Notes: a model not told the origin generated them from the sequence alone. Numbered from the stretch's first letter, positions 43,634 to 53,372 are shown. The stretch is DNA of 64,000 nt from Arthrobacter sp. AFG20 (GCF_002892795.1 NZ_PJMC01000005.1:124001-188000), one strand, 5' to 3'. Made by a program: numbers and translations.

Positions 43634-45022
43634 ATGATGGAGTGGCTCCTTGTCGCCGCCGGACTGCTGCTCATCCTCGGAACAGGCTTCTTCGTCGCCG
43701 TCGAATTTTCCCTTATTGCGCTGGACCAGCCCACAGTGCAGCGTGCCGTTGACGACGGCGACGCCGCCGCAGTGCCGCTGCTCAAGTGCCTGAAGTCCCT
43801 GTCCACGCAGTTGTCCAGCTGCCAACTCGGCATCACCATGACCACGCTGTTGACGGGTTATGTCATGGAGCCGTCCGTCGGGGCGCTGCTCGAGGCGCCC
43901 ATGGTCGCCGTAGGGATCCCCGAGCCGGTGGCCGGTTCCGTCTCCCTCGTGGTCGCGATGGTGATCGCGACGGGGCTGTCCATGCTCCTGGGTGAGCTCG
44001 TTCCCAAAAACATGGCCATAGCCCTGGCGTTCCGCATCGGCCGCGCCCTGGCGCCGCCGCAGCTGGTCTTCACCGCCATTTTCAAGCCCGCCATCGTGGT
44101 CCTGAACGGTTTTTCGAACAAGGTCCTGAACGTCTTCGGACTGGAGGCCAAGGAGGAGATCTCCGGGGCCCGTACGCCGGCGGAGCTTGCCTCCTTGGTG
44201 CGGAGGTCCGCGGCCATGGGCACGCTCGATCCCGGGACCGCGAACTTCATCGCCCGCACGCTGAACTTCTCGGGCCGCAGCGCCGCTGACGTGATGACGC
44301 CGCGCATCCGCGTCGAAACCATTGACGCCGACCAGCCGGTCTCGGACATCATCGACGCCGCGCGCCGCAGCGGATATTCGCGCTTCCCCGTCATCGGTGA
44401 ATCTGCGGACGATATCCGCGGGCTGGTGCACGTCAAGAAAGCCATCGCAGTTCCTCCGGACCGGAGGCGGAAGCTTGAGGCCGGCGCCATCATGACGGAC
44501 GTCCTCAGGGTGCCCGAAACCATCCACCTGGACGCCCTCCTGGCGGAACTGCGGGAGGGGAACCTGCAGCTGGCCGTGGTGCTTGACGAGTACGGCGGAA
44601 CTGCCGGGATCGCCACGCTGGAGGACCTGGTCGAGGAAATCGTGGGCGAAGTGGCCGACGAGCATGACAAGGTCCGGCCGGGGCTGCTGCAAAGCGCCTC
44701 CGGTGACTGGTACTTTCCGGGCCTGATGCGGCCGGACGAGCTCTCGGAACAGATTCCGGGCCTCGCCGTTCCCGACGAGGCCGCTTACGAGACGGTGGGC
44801 GGGTATGTCATGCGCGAGCTTGGACGGATTCCCGAGGTTGGGGACACCGTTGAAGCTGGCGGCGGAACGCTCAGTGTTACGAGGATGGACGGCCGGCGCA
44901 TCGACCGGATCTGCTTCAGGCCACACCGTGAACCGAGGGACAGCGCCGCCAATCACGGCAAGTCAGGGAACGGCGGCAGGACCGCTAACCACGGCAAGCC
45001 CGGGAACGGCGGCCGGGCATGA
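43634..45022 (+). CDS. CNNM/CorC-type (hemolysin-like) membrane protein 1
   Basis: The 462-residue protein has a CNNM membrane domain (WLLVAAGLLLILGTGFFVAVEF, then QLSSCQLGITMTTLLTGY and GELVPKNMAIA), two CBS domains (ADVMTPRIRVETIDA and about residues 270-340) and a CorC_HlyC domain (YFPGLMRPDELSEQIPG). Members are linked to magnesium or other divalent cation transport. The C-terminal 30 residues are a Gly/Asn/Lys repeat (NHGKSGNGGRTANHGKPGNG). The ATG at 43634 matches the family start. Its stop overlaps the next gene in ATGA form. Confidence 0.9.
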   Translation: MMEWLLVAAGLLLILGTGFFVAVEFSLIALDQPTVQRAVDDGDAAAVPLLKCLKSLSTQLSSCQLGITMTTLLTGYVMEPSVGALLEAPMVAVGIPEPVAGSVSLVVAMVIATGLSMLLGELVPKNMAIALAFRIGRALAPPQLVFTAIFKPAIVVLNGFSNKVLNVFGLEAKEEISGARTPAELASLVRRSAAMGTLDPGTANFIARTLNFSGRSAADVMTPRIRVETIDADQPVSDIIDAARRSGYSRFPVIGESADDIRGLVHVKKAIAVPPDRRRKLEAGAIMTDVLRVPETIHLDALLAELREGNLQLAVVLDEYGGTAGIATLEDLVEEIVGEVADEHDKVRPGLLQSASGDWYFPGLMRPDELSEQIPGLAVPDEAAYETVGGYVMRELGRIPEVGDTVEAGGGTLSVTRMDGRRIDRICFRPHREPRDSAANHGKSGNGGRTANHGKPGNGGRA

Positions 45023-46089
45023 GCGACTGGGCAGGACTGATCTGGCTGGTGGTGCTGCTCCTGGGCAACGCCTTCTTCGTGGCCGCGGAATTCGCGGTCA
45101 TGTCCGCACGCCGGAGCCAGATTGAGCCGCTGGCAGACGAGGGCGTCCTGCGCGCGCAGACCACGCTGCGGGCCATGGAGAACGTCTCACTGATGCTGGC
45201 ATGCGCGCAACTGGGCATTACGGTGTGCTCGCTGCTGATCCTGCTGGTGGCGGAGCCGGCGATCCACCACTTGCTGGCTGTGCCTCTTGCCGGGCTGGGG
45301 GTGCCGACGGAGATTGCCGACGTCTCGGCGTTCGCTGTGGCCCTCATGCTGGTGACGTTCCTGCATGTGACGTTCGGGGAGATGGTGCCCAAGAACATTT
45401 CCGTCTCCGTTGCCGACAAGGCAGCGCTGCTCCTGGCGCCGCCGCTGATGTTCATTGCACGGATCGTGAACCCGGTCATCGCCGCGCTCAACTGGTCCGC
45501 TAACCACATCCTGAAGCTGATGCGCATCGAGCCCAAGGACGAGGTCAATTCCACGTTCACACTGGAGGAGGTTCAGTCCATCGTGCAGGAGTCCACGCGG
45601 CACGGCCTGGTGGATGACGATGCCGGCCTGATCACCGGGGCCCTCGAATTTTCGGAGTACACCGCCGGCAGCGTCATGGTCCCGCTGGAACGGCTGGTCA
45701 TGCTGAGGTCCTCGACCTCGCCGCTGGAGTTTGAAAAGGCTGTCAGCCGCACCGGTTTTTCCCGCTTCCCGATGCTGGACGACGACGGCCTGCTGGCCGG
45801 CTACCTCCACATCAAGGACGTGCTCGCCATCCCGGAATCCGGCTATGAGGTGCCCATCGCGGAGAGCCGCATTCGGTCACTGGCCAACCTCTCGCGAGAC
45901 GACGAGATAGAAATGGCGATGTCCGTGATGCAGCGTTCCGGCTCACATCTGGCGCGCGTCATGGGTCCGGGCGGGCAAACCGAAGGCGTGCTGTTCCTGG
46001 AGGATGTGATCGAGCAGCTTGTGGGGGAGATCCGGGATGCCAACCAAGCCAAGGGCATCCGGCGGCTGGGAAGGCCCGACGGCGAATAG
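45019..46089 (+). CDS. CNNM/CorC-type membrane protein 2
   Basis: The 356-residue paralogue repeats the CNNM domain (FFVAAEFAVMSARRSQIEPL, LACAQLGITVCSLLI, GEMVPKNISVSVADK) and two CBS domains (VMVPLERLVML, FLEDVIEQLVGEI). It stops there: it lacks the C-terminal CorC_HlyC domain of its neighbour. Overlapping start with gene 1 suggests the two form a hetero-oligomer. The cation is not known. Confidence 0.88.
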   Translation: MSDWAGLIWLVVLLLGNAFFVAAEFAVMSARRSQIEPLADEGVLRAQTTLRAMENVSLMLACAQLGITVCSLLILLVAEPAIHHLLAVPLAGLGVPTEIADVSAFAVALMLVTFLHVTFGEMVPKNISVSVADKAALLLAPPLMFIARIVNPVIAALNWSANHILKLMRIEPKDEVNSTFTLEEVQSIVQESTRHGLVDDDAGLITGALEFSEYTAGSVMVPLERLVMLRSSTSPLEFEKAVSRTGFSRFPMLDDDGLLAGYLHIKDVLAIPESGYEVPIAESRIRSLANLSRDDEIEMAMSVMQRSGSHLARVMGPGGQTEGVLFLEDVIEQLVGEIRDANQAKGIRRLGRPDGE

Positions 46090-46129
46090 CGGCCCGGCCG
46101 CCTCGGGCCAGCTCTCGCCCCCGCGAGTT

Positions 46130-46154
46130 CTAAATAGGAATCATTCCTATTTAG
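46130..46154. promoter_or_regulatory. Zur-box-like 25-bp palindrome upstream of znuA
   Basis: CTAAATAGGAAT and ATTCCTATTTAG flank a central C, a perfect 12+1+12 inverted repeat. It is 66 bases before the znuA GTG. Its AT-rich arms and centre resemble Fur-family operators, and the Zur-like gene lies at the other end of the znu operon. Zinc-dependent repression is therefore likely; the binding protein is inferred. Confidence 0.8.
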
Positions 46155-46219
46155 CGTTACACTCGAATTAGGGGTTGCCCCTCCCCGCAACCGGACCTGT
46201 CCAGAACCGAGGTATTTCC

Positions 46220-47206
46220 GTGCCCAGCAATGCCCGCACTTTCCTGACCGCCGCCCTGGCCGGCTTCGGCCTGCTCCTCACCGGCTGTGGTTCGCCGGCG
46301 GCCCCGACTCCAGGCGCAGACGCCAGCGGCCGCATCGCCGTCGTCACGTCCACGAACGTCTACGGGGACATTGTTGAGGCCATCGGCGGGGACAAGGTCA
46401 ACGTCGCGGCCATCATCTCCCGTCCGAGCCAGGACCCGCACTCCTACGAGGCGAACGCCCAGGACCGGCTAACCGTGTCCAAAGCCAAGCTGGTGGTGGA
46501 AAACGGCGGCGGCTACGACGACTTCATCCACACCCTGGCGGACGACAGCAATGTGCCGCACGAGAACATCATCAGTGCCGTGGAGGTGTCCGGACTGGCC
46601 CCTGAAACGGCGGGCACGGCCTCCGCGCACGCAGACTCCGCCCACGCAGAGGATGGGCACTCCCATGACCACGGCGACTTCAACGAGCACGTCTGGTACA
46701 GCCTTGACGCGATGTCGCACCTTGCCGATGCAGTGGCGGCCCGGCTCGGCGCGCTCGACTCCTCCTCGGCCCCCCAGTTCACCGCCAATGCAGCCGCGTT
46801 CAAGTCAGGTCTCACCAAGCTTGAGAGTAAGATTTCCGCAATGAAGACCTCGCACGGCGGTGCCGGCGTCGCGGTGACCGAACCGGTTCCCCTCTACCTG
46901 CTGGAAGCGGCCGGGCTGGAGAACCGCACGCCTGCCGAGTACACGGCCGCCGTGGAGGAAGGCGCTGACGTTCCGCCCGCCGTCCTGAAGGCGGCCACCT
47001 CGACGGTCGCGGCCAAGGACACGAGTTTCCTCGCCTATAACGAGCAGACGGAAGGCCCGCAGACCCAGGCCGTCAAGAACGCGGCCAGCGCCGCCGGCAC
47101 CCCGGTGGTGAACTTCGCTGAAACACTTCCGGACGGCAAGACCTACCTGGAATGGATGGCGGACAACGTGGAAAACGTCAGCAAAGCACTGAAGAGCCAG
47201 CGTTGA
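46220..47206 (+). CDS. znuA: Zinc ABC transporter substrate-binding lipoprotein ZnuA
   Basis: The 328-residue lipoprotein has a signal sequence with lipobox LLTGC (Cys23). The solute-binding fold includes DPHSYE (zinc His), a His-rich loop HADSAHAEDGHSHDHGDFNEHVWYS-type segment at about residues 135-160, and LAYNEQTEGPQTQAV near the end. These are signs of a zinc or manganese cluster-9 protein; the His-rich loop and the Zur box favour zinc. The GTG at 46220 has GAGG 8 bases before it. The stop overlaps the TTG start of znuC. Confidence 0.9.
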   Translation: MPSNARTFLTAALAGFGLLLTGCGSPAAPTPGADASGRIAVVTSTNVYGDIVEAIGGDKVNVAAIISRPSQDPHSYEANAQDRLTVSKAKLVVENGGGYDDFIHTLADDSNVPHENIISAVEVSGLAPETAGTASAHADSAHAEDGHSHDHGDFNEHVWYSLDAMSHLADAVAARLGALDSSSAPQFTANAAAFKSGLTKLESKISAMKTSHGGAGVAVTEPVPLYLLEAAGLENRTPAEYTAAVEEGADVPPAVLKAATSTVAAKDTSFLAYNEQTEGPQTQAVKNAASAAGTPVVNFAETLPDGKTYLEWMADNVENVSKALKSQR

Positions 47207-48018
47207 ACCCAGTCATCAGCCTGAAGCAGGCGTCCCTGAAGTTCGGCCGGCGTGCGCTGTGGGAAGACCTGAACCTGGACATCAATCCGGGGGAGTTCTT
47301 CGCGGTGCTGGGGCCAAACGGCAGCGGCAAGACCAGCTTCCTCAAGGTCCTGCTGGGGCTGCAGGAGCTGCACTCCGGCCACGCGAGCCTCGGGGGCCAC
47401 CCTGTGGAGCGGGGCAGCCGGCTGATCGGCTACATCCCGCAGCAGAAGCCATTCCTGCCAGACACCCCCATGCGTGCCCGCGACCTGGTGGGCCTGGGTG
47501 TCGACGGGCACCGCTGGGGAATCCGGCTGGGTACCGCCAAAGCCAACCGCAGGATCGACGAACTGCTGGACCTCGTCGGGGCAAGCGACTACGCCAAGGT
47601 CCCCGTCGGGCAGTTGTCCGGCGGTGAGCAGCAGCGTCTCCGTGTGGCCCAGGCCCTTGCCACCGACCCAAAGGTGCTGCTCTGCGACGAGCCGCTCCTG
47701 TCGCTGGACCTGCACCACCAGCAGGCCGTCAGCGCACTCATCAACAAGCAGTGCCATGACCGGAAGAGCGCCGTGGTGTTCGTGACCCACGAGATCAATC
47801 CGATCATCGATTACGTGGACCGCATCCTGTACCTGGCCGGTGGCCGCTTCAGCGTGGGAACGCCACACGAGGTTATGACCACCGAGGTCCTCTCCGACCT
47901 TTACGACAGCAACGTGGAAGTGATCCATGCCAACGGCCGGATCGTCGTCGTTGGTCTGCCCGACGCCACCACGCACCATCATGACGACGCGCACGCTGCT
48001 GCGGGGGAGGGTTCCTGA
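47203..48018 (+). CDS. znuC: Zinc ABC transporter ATP-binding protein ZnuC
   Basis: The 271-residue ATPase has Walker A GPNGSGKTS, the Q-loop YIPQQKPFL, the signature [15 protein letters not shown], Walker B VLLCDEPLLSLD and the H-loop VTHE. A His/Asp-rich C-terminus (DATTHHHDDAHA) may bind zinc. The start is taken at the TTG overlapping the znuA stop. The upstream ATG at 47152 lies in znuA and would add 17 unrelated residues. Confidence 0.9.
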   Translation: MNPVISLKQASLKFGRRALWEDLNLDINPGEFFAVLGPNGSGKTSFLKVLLGLQELHSGHASLGGHPVERGSRLIGYIPQQKPFLPDTPMRARDLVGLGVDGHRWGIRLGTAKANRRIDELLDLVGASDYAKVPVGQLSGGEQQRLRVAQALATDPKVLLCDEPLLSLDLHHQQAVSALINKQCHDRKSAVVFVTHEINPIIDYVDRILYLAGGRFSVGTPHEVMTTEVLSDLYDSNVEVIHANGRIVVVGLPDATTHHHDDAHAAAGEGS

Positions 48019-48893
48019 TGGATCTGGAATCGCTGCTGCAGTCGGTGTTTAACTTCGAGAACTACGGCGAATTGCTGGTGCTGGTGCAGAACTCGCTATG
48101 GGCCGGCGCGGTCCTTGGACTCCTCGGCGGCCTCGTGGGGACCTTCGTGATGAAGCGCGACCTGGCGTTTGCCGTCCACGGAATCTCCGAGCTGTCGTTC
48201 GCCGGCGCGGCCTTCGCGCTCCTGATCGGCACCGACGTGGTGTTCGGCTCCCTGGTCGGGTCCGTGGCGGCCGCGCTGTTGCTCGGGCTCATGGGCGTCC
48301 GGGCGCGGGACAAGAACTCCATCATCGGCGTGATCATGCCCTTTGGCCTCGGGCTCGGCATTCTCTTCCTGTCGCTCTACGAAGGCAGGGCCGCCAACAA
48401 GTTCGGACTCCTCACCGGGCAGATTGTGTCGGTGGACACCGTCCAGCTCCAGGTCCTTGCGGGGACCGCGGTGGCGGTGATGGCGGCGCTGTGCGTCATC
48501 TGGCGCCCGCTGAGCTTCGCCAGCGTTGATCCCGAGCTGGCCGAGGCCCGCGGTGTTCCCGTGCGTTCCCTGGCCCTGGTTTTCATGGTGCTCCTGGGCG
48601 TCAGCGTGGCGCTGTCCATCCAGATCGTGGGCGCCCTGCTGGTTCTTGCCCTGCTTATCACGCCCGCGGCTGCGGCCCTGCGCGTGACGTCCTCGCCGCG
48701 TCTCGTTGTCCTGCTCAGTGTGGTGTTCGCCGTTGCGGCGACGGTGGGGGGAATCCTGCTCGCACTCGGCGGCCGCATCCCTATCAGTCCCTACGTCACC
48801 ACGCTGTCGTTCCTGATCTACGTGGTGTGCCGGGTCATCGGCAGCGTCCGCGCCAGGCGGGGCCTCAACGGCCGGGTCATGCGGACCGCCTGA
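48018..48893 (+). CDS. znuB: Zinc ABC transporter permease ZnuB
   Basis: The 291-residue permease has about eight helices with the family's FAVHGISELSFAGAAFA loop near residue 55 and VGALLVLALLITPAAAALR near residue 210. Its ATG shares one base with the znuC stop. It closes the znuACB operon and converges on the zur-like gene. Confidence 0.9.
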   Translation: MDLESLLQSVFNFENYGELLVLVQNSLWAGAVLGLLGGLVGTFVMKRDLAFAVHGISELSFAGAAFALLIGTDVVFGSLVGSVAAALLLGLMGVRARDKNSIIGVIMPFGLGLGILFLSLYEGRAANKFGLLTGQIVSVDTVQLQVLAGTAVAVMAALCVIWRPLSFASVDPELAEARGVPVRSLALVFMVLLGVSVALSIQIVGALLVLALLITPAAAALRVTSSPRLVVLLSVVFAVAATVGGILLALGGRIPISPYVTTLSFLIYVVCRVIGSVRARRGLNGRVMRTA

Positions 48894-48927
48894 ATTATCT
48901 AGGCGCGCTGACTATTGCGCTAGGTGC

Positions 48928-49392
48928 CTACTGCGCTGCGGCCTTGCGTGCGGAGCAGTCGGGGCAGAGGCCGTAGATCTCAACGGTGTGAGCCACTTCC
49001 GTGAAGCCGTGCTCCTGCGCGGTCCGCGCGGCCCACGTCTCGACGGCGGGGGCCTCCACTTCCACGGCCTTGCCGCAGTTGCGGCAGAGGAGGTGGTGGT
49101 GGTGCACGGTCACGGCGCAGCGGCGGTAGACGGCTTCGCCGTCGCCGTTGCGCAGCACGTCCACGAGTTCCTCGTCGGCCAATGACTGCAGGATCCGGTA
49201 GGCGGTGGCCAGGGAGACCGAGACACCCTTGTTCTGGAGGATCCGGTACAGCTCCTGGGTGCTCACGAAGTCATTGAGTTCATCCAGGGCGGCGCTGACA
49301 GCGATCCGCTGCTTGGTGACGCGCTGCTCTTTCCCGCCGGCCGCCGTTGAAGGTGCCTGTGGTCTGCCGTCAGCGCTGGTGCGTTGTGGCAT
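48928..49392 (-). CDS. zur: Fur-family regulator, probably Zur
   Basis: The 154-residue protein has a winged helix (VSTQELYRILQNKGVSVSLATAYRILQ), the metal-sensing segment VYRRCAVTVHHHHLLCRNCG and a C-terminal CPDC zinc site (IYGLCPDCSARK). The CxxC pairs and HHHH run are those of Fur/Zur. Adjacency to znuACB and the palindrome at 46130 point to Zur rather than Fur. About 20 residues precede the helix, mostly polar. Confidence 0.85.
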   Translation of the reverse strand: MPQRTSADGRPQAPSTAAGGKEQRVTKQRIAVSAALDELNDFVSTQELYRILQNKGVSVSLATAYRILQSLADEELVDVLRNGDGEAVYRRCAVTVHHHHLLCRNCGKAVEVEAPAVETWAARTAQEHGFTEVAHTVEIYGLCPDCSARKAAAQ

Positions 49393-49487
49393 GAATGAAC
49401 TCGCTTTTCTTCCGGGTAATGGCAGGCTTTAACGTTACCAGCCGGAGCCGCGTGGACACTGATCGGGGCCGTCCCTAGGCTTGCTTC

Positions 49488-50144
49488 ATGAAGCTGACCA
49501 AATTCACGCACGCCTGTGTCCGCCTCGAAAAGGATGGCCATGTGCTGGTCCTGGACCCGGGGACCTTCTCCGAAACCGCCGAGGCGCTGGACGGCGCACA
49601 CGCCGTCCTCATCACGCACGAGCACGCCGACCACATCGATGTTCCCGCGGTGACCGCCGCGCTGACGGACAATGGCGGGCTGGAGCTCTTCGCACCGGAG
49701 GGCGTGGCTCGGAATGTGCGCAAGGAAGCGCCGGATGCCGCTGGCCGGGTGCATGCCGTGGAACCGGGAACCGCGTTCGACGCCGCAGGGTTCGCGGTCC
49801 GCAGCTTCGGGGGCCAGCACGCGCTGATTCACCCGCAGATTCCCGTGGTCGCCAACATCGGTTACCTCGTGGACGAGAACGTTTACCACCCGGGCGACTC
49901 GTTCATCATTCCGGACGGCATCAGAGTGCGCACGCTCCTGGTCCCGGTCCACGCCCCGTGGAACAAGGTCAGCGAGGTGGTGGACTTCGTGATCGGCGTC
50001 CGCGCAGAGCGTGCCTTTGCCATCCACGACGGGCTCCTGAACGACACCGGCCTGGGCCTGGTGGAGGGCCACGTCAAGCGGATCGGGGCCAGGTACGGCA
50101 CGGAGTACACCCACCTCTCCAGCCGGGAATCCGTGGAGCTTTAG
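49488..50144 (+). CDS. Metallo-beta-lactamase-fold hydrolase
   Basis: The 218-residue protein begins [17 protein letters not shown], with LVLDPGTFS and the metal motif THEHADHID near residue 42. It continues with [11 protein letters not shown] containing a later metal His. It resembles the UlaG/YcbL-type single-domain MBL proteins; the substrate is unknown. It ends convergently with the Cds1-like gene, the two stop regions overlapping by 4 bases. The ATG at 49488 is preceded by a weak ribosome site. Confidence 0.82.
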   Translation: MKLTKFTHACVRLEKDGHVLVLDPGTFSETAEALDGAHAVLITHEHADHIDVPAVTAALTDNGGLELFAPEGVARNVRKEAPDAAGRVHAVEPGTAFDAAGFAVRSFGGQHALIHPQIPVVANIGYLVDENVYHPGDSFIIPDGIRVRTLLVPVHAPWNKVSEVVDFVIGVRAERAFAIHDGLLNDTGLGLVEGHVKRIGARYGTEYTHLSSRESVEL

Positions 50145-51220
50145 GGCCGCCAGACACCCGTCTCGAAGAATGCCTTCAGCATGTCCTCGTGTGGCTGCGG
50201 ATCCAGTCCCTGGGCCGCCAGCCACGCGGGGCTGTAGTGGCTGCCGGCGTACCGGTCACCGCCGTCGCACATCAGGGACACGATGCTGCCCCGTTCGCCG
50301 TCCGCCACCATCTGTGCCACGAGCTGCCAGACACCCCAGAGGTTGGTGCCCGTGGAAGGCCCGGCGTGCAGCCCCGCCAGCGTGTGCAGGTGACGCATGG
50401 CTGCGACCGAGGCGGCGTCGGGAACCTGGATCATGTGGTCGATGACTGAGGGGACGAAACTTGGCTCCATGCGGGGCCGGCCGATCCCCTCGATCCGGGA
50501 GGGCATGCCGGTGCTGAAATCCGCAGAGCCGCTCCGCCAGCCGGGATAGAAGGCGGAGTTTTCCGGATCGACAACCGCCAGGGACGTCGCGTGCCGGTGA
50601 TAGCGGAGATAGCGGCCAATCGTGGCGCTGGTCCCGCCCGTTCCGGCTCCCACCACAATCCAGCGGGGGACCGGATGCTCCTCCAGCGCCAGCTGCTCAA
50701 AGATGGACTCGGCAATGTTGTTGTTGCCCCGCCAGTCCGTGGCGCGCTCGGCGTAGGTGAACTGGTCCATGTAGTGGCCACCGCTCGTGGCGGCAACCTC
50801 GGCGGCTGCCGCGTACACCTCTGAGGCATGGTCCACCAGGAGGCATGCACCGCCGAACTGTTCGATCAGGGCAATCTTTTCCGGGCTGGTGGTGCGGGTC
50901 ATCACTGCTATGAACGGCAGGCCCAGGAGCTGCGCGAAGTACGCTTCGGAGACCGCGGTGCTGCCGCTGGATGCCTCCACGATGGTGGTGTCCTCGTGGA
51001 TCCACCCGTTCACCAGCCCGAACAGGAAGAGGGAACGGGCCAGCCGGTGCTTCAGGCTTCCTGAGCGGTGCGTCGATTCATCCTTGAGGTACAGCTGGAC
51101 GCCCCAGTGTTCCGGCAGCGGCACCGAATACAGGTGGGTGTCGGCCGACCGGTTGTTTTCTGCGTTGATCTTGCGGACAGCCTCATCCGCCCATGCCCGT
51201 TCACTGAATTGCCTGCTCAC
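50141..51220 (-). CDS. PLP-dependent cysteine desulfhydrase Cds1-like (cysteine-synthase fold)
   Basis: The 359-residue fold-type II PLP enzyme has the cofactor segment [12 protein letters not shown] (Lys), [10 protein letters not shown], and [16 protein letters not shown] (phosphate loop). The N-terminal extension and the [13 protein letters not shown] region distinguish it from biosynthetic cysteine synthases. It is like M. tuberculosis Rv3684 (Cds1), a cysteine desulfhydrase that releases H2S, pyruvate and ammonia. The assignment is from memory of that family. It diverges from a mercaptopyruvate sulfurtransferase gene, start to start 60 bases. Confidence 0.75.
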   Translation of the reverse strand: MSRQFSERAWADEAVRKINAENNRSADTHLYSVPLPEHWGVQLYLKDESTHRSGSLKHRLARSLFLFGLVNGWIHEDTTIVEASSGSTAVSEAYFAQLLGLPFIAVMTRTTSPEKIALIEQFGGACLLVDHASEVYAAAAEVAATSGGHYMDQFTYAERATDWRGNNNIAESIFEQLALEEHPVPRWIVVGAGTGGTSATIGRYLRYHRHATSLAVVDPENSAFYPGWRSGSADFSTGMPSRIEGIGRPRMEPSFVPSVIDHMIQVPDAASVAAMRHLHTLAGLHAGPSTGTNLWGVWQLVAQMVADGERGSIVSLMCDGGDRYAGSHYSPAWLAAQGLDPQPHEDMLKAFFETGVWRP

Positions 51221-51280
51221 GGATTCAGCCTACCGGCGCGGACAGCCGGGGCTAGAGTTGGTGCAAACCCAAGGAGGCAG

Positions 51281-52120
51281 ATGGACACCCTCATTGACGT
51301 GGCCGGGCTGAACGCCCGGATGGCGGCCGGTCAACGCACCGTGCTGCTCGATGTCCGCTGGGCGCTCGGGGATCCGGAGGGCCGCAGCCACTACCTGAAA
51401 GGGCACATACCGGGCGCAGTGTATGTGGATTTGCCCACCCAGCTGGCGGAGCCCGCAAATCCCGGCCGCGGGCGCCACCCGTTGCCTTCCCAGGCCCGCT
51501 TCCAGGAGGCGGCACGGTCCTGGGGAATTTGCGACGGCGACGTCGTGGTCGCCTACGACGATGCCGGCAACACCTCCGCCGCCCGGGCGTGGTGGATGCT
51601 CCGGAACGCCGGCGTGCGCACCATCTACCTGCTCGACGGCGGTCTGGCCGCCTGGCGCACGGCAGGGCTGCCCGTGGAGGACGGCGAAGTGCACCCGGAC
51701 GCCGGAGACGTGACGCTTGCCAGCGGCGGCATGCCAGTGACCGACGCCGACGGTGCCGCGGACTGGGCCGCCGGAGGCGTGCTGCTGGATGCGCGCGCCT
51801 CAGAACGGTACCGCGGGGAAGTCGAACCGGTGGACCCCCGGGCCGGCCACATTCCCGGCGCCGTCAGCGCCCCCACCACCGGGAATCTTGACGACGACGG
51901 CCGCTTCCTGCCGGCGGAGAAGCTGCGGCAGCGGTTTGCAAGCCTTGGCGTCGACGCAGCGACACCCATCGCCGTCTACTGCGGCAGCGGCGTGACAGCC
52001 TCCCACGAGATAGCGGCCCTGGAAATCGCCGGTTTTACCGCCGTTCTATTTCCCGGATCTTTCTCCCAATGGTCCAACGACGCCTCCCGCCAGGTGGCCA
52101 CGGGCGCCGATCCCGAATGA
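51281..52120 (+). CDS. sseA: 3-mercaptopyruvate sulfurtransferase (two-domain rhodanese)
   Basis: The 279-residue protein has two rhodanese domains: an N-terminal one with LLDVRW and HIPGAVYVDL, and a C-terminal one ending in the catalytic loop VYCGSGVTASH (Cys near residue 231). CGSGVTA is the active-site form of mercaptopyruvate sulfurtransferases; thiosulfate sulfurtransferases differ. It makes a protein persulfide and H2S. AAGGAGG is 3-4 bases before the ATG at 51281, so the earlier in-frame ATG at 51068 is not used. Confidence 0.85.
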   Translation: MDTLIDVAGLNARMAAGQRTVLLDVRWALGDPEGRSHYLKGHIPGAVYVDLPTQLAEPANPGRGRHPLPSQARFQEAARSWGICDGDVVVAYDDAGNTSAARAWWMLRNAGVRTIYLLDGGLAAWRTAGLPVEDGEVHPDAGDVTLASGGMPVTDADGAADWAAGGVLLDARASERYRGEVEPVDPRAGHIPGAVSAPTTGNLDDDGRFLPAEKLRQRFASLGVDAATPIAVYCGSGVTASHEIAALEIAGFTAVLFPGSFSQWSNDASRQVATGADPE

Positions 52121-52217
52121 CCGACCCCGGGAAGTGATCCCCGGCGGCACGGCGGGCCGACCCGTGGAACGCCACCGGCAATTGGAACTCACCGGGGAGC
52201 CGCGGTAGCGTCGCCGT

Positions 52218-53372
52218 ATGACTCCTGGACGCCCCGTGCCCCCGCCGCTGAACCTGCGGATCCCGCTGGAAGAGACCGCCGTCGGACCCCTCGAAGGACG
52301 CCATGCCGCCGCCCGCGGCGCGTCATCCGCCACAAGCGGACTGGTTGGGCTGACAGTTGCCCGCCGGGCACCTAAAGCCGACGACGTCGAAATTGCGATC
52401 GAGTTCTGCGGGCTGTGCCACTCCGACGTTCACGCCACGCGGGGGGAGTGGGGCTCGCAGAAGTACCCGCTCGTGCCGGGCCACGAGATTGTGGGCAGGG
52501 TCAGCCGCGTCGGTTCTGACGTGTTGGACTTTCAGCCGGGAGACCGCGTGGGCGTGGGCTGCATGGTGGACTCCTGCAGGGAATGCGAGAGCTGCCTCGA
52601 AGGGCTGGAGCAGTACTGTGAACGCGGCCTGACCGGAACGTACGGTGCCAAGGACGCCAGGAACGGGGACGCCGTTACCCAGGGCGGTTATTCCACGTCC
52701 GTGGTGGTGGACCGGCGGTACGTCCTGCGGGTGCCCGAAAACCTGGACCCCGCGGCGGCTGCCCCGCTGCTCTGCGCCGGCATCACCACCTTCTCGCCGC
52801 TGCGCCATTTCGGTGTCCGGGCAGGCCATGTGGTCGGCGTCGTGGGACTTGGCGGCCTGGGCCACATGGCCGTCAAACTGGCCAAGGCTATGGGGGCCGA
52901 GGTCAAGGTCTTCACTACCTCTGAATCCAAGGTGTCGGCGGCGCTGGAACTCGGCGCTGACGCAGTAGTGCTTTCCCGGGATGAGGAAGCGATGGCCGCT
53001 GAGAACCGGAGCATCGACGTCATCATCGATACGGTGGCAGCACCGCACGACCTCAACCCGTTCTTCCGGACCCTGCGCAGGGACGGGGCCCTGTTCCAGC
53101 TGGGCCTGCCGTCCGAGGCCATGCCGCCGGTTAGTCCCGGGGCGCTGATCCGGCGGCGGATTTCCTACTCCGGTTCCCTGATCGGGGGCATCGCCGAGAC
53201 GCAGGAGATGCTCGACTTCTGCGCCGGGCACGGGGTTGTGTCGGACATCGAACTGGTCGGTGCCGAGCAACTTAACGACGCCTATGACCGAATGGTCGCG
53301 GGTGATGTGAAGTACCGTTTTGTCCTGGATGCATCCACACTGCAGGAACCGTCGGAAAGGGCTGACGCATGA
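52218..53372 (+). CDS. Zinc-dependent NAD(P) alcohol dehydrogenase
   Basis: The 384-residue MDR enzyme has the catalytic zinc ligands in GLCHSD and GHEIVG, the four structural cysteines in DSCRECESCLEGLEQYC, and the cofactor motif VVGVVGLGGLGHMAVKLA. Its C-terminal domain has SGSLIGGIAETQEML, common in the cinnamyl/YahK-type NADP aldehyde reductases. An N-terminal extension of about 40 residues is unusual. Its stop overlaps the HIT gene start. Confidence 0.88.
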   Translation: MTPGRPVPPPLNLRIPLEETAVGPLEGRHAAARGASSATSGLVGLTVARRAPKADDVEIAIEFCGLCHSDVHATRGEWGSQKYPLVPGHEIVGRVSRVGSDVLDFQPGDRVGVGCMVDSCRECESCLEGLEQYCERGLTGTYGAKDARNGDAVTQGGYSTSVVVDRRYVLRVPENLDPAAAAPLLCAGITTFSPLRHFGVRAGHVVGVVGLGGLGHMAVKLAKAMGAEVKVFTTSESKVSAALELGADAVVLSRDEEAMAAENRSIDVIIDTVAAPHDLNPFFRTLRRDGALFQLGLPSEAMPPVSPGALIRRRISYSGSLIGGIAETQEMLDFCAGHGVVSDIELVGAEQLNDAYDRMVAGDVKYRFVLDASTLQEPSERADA

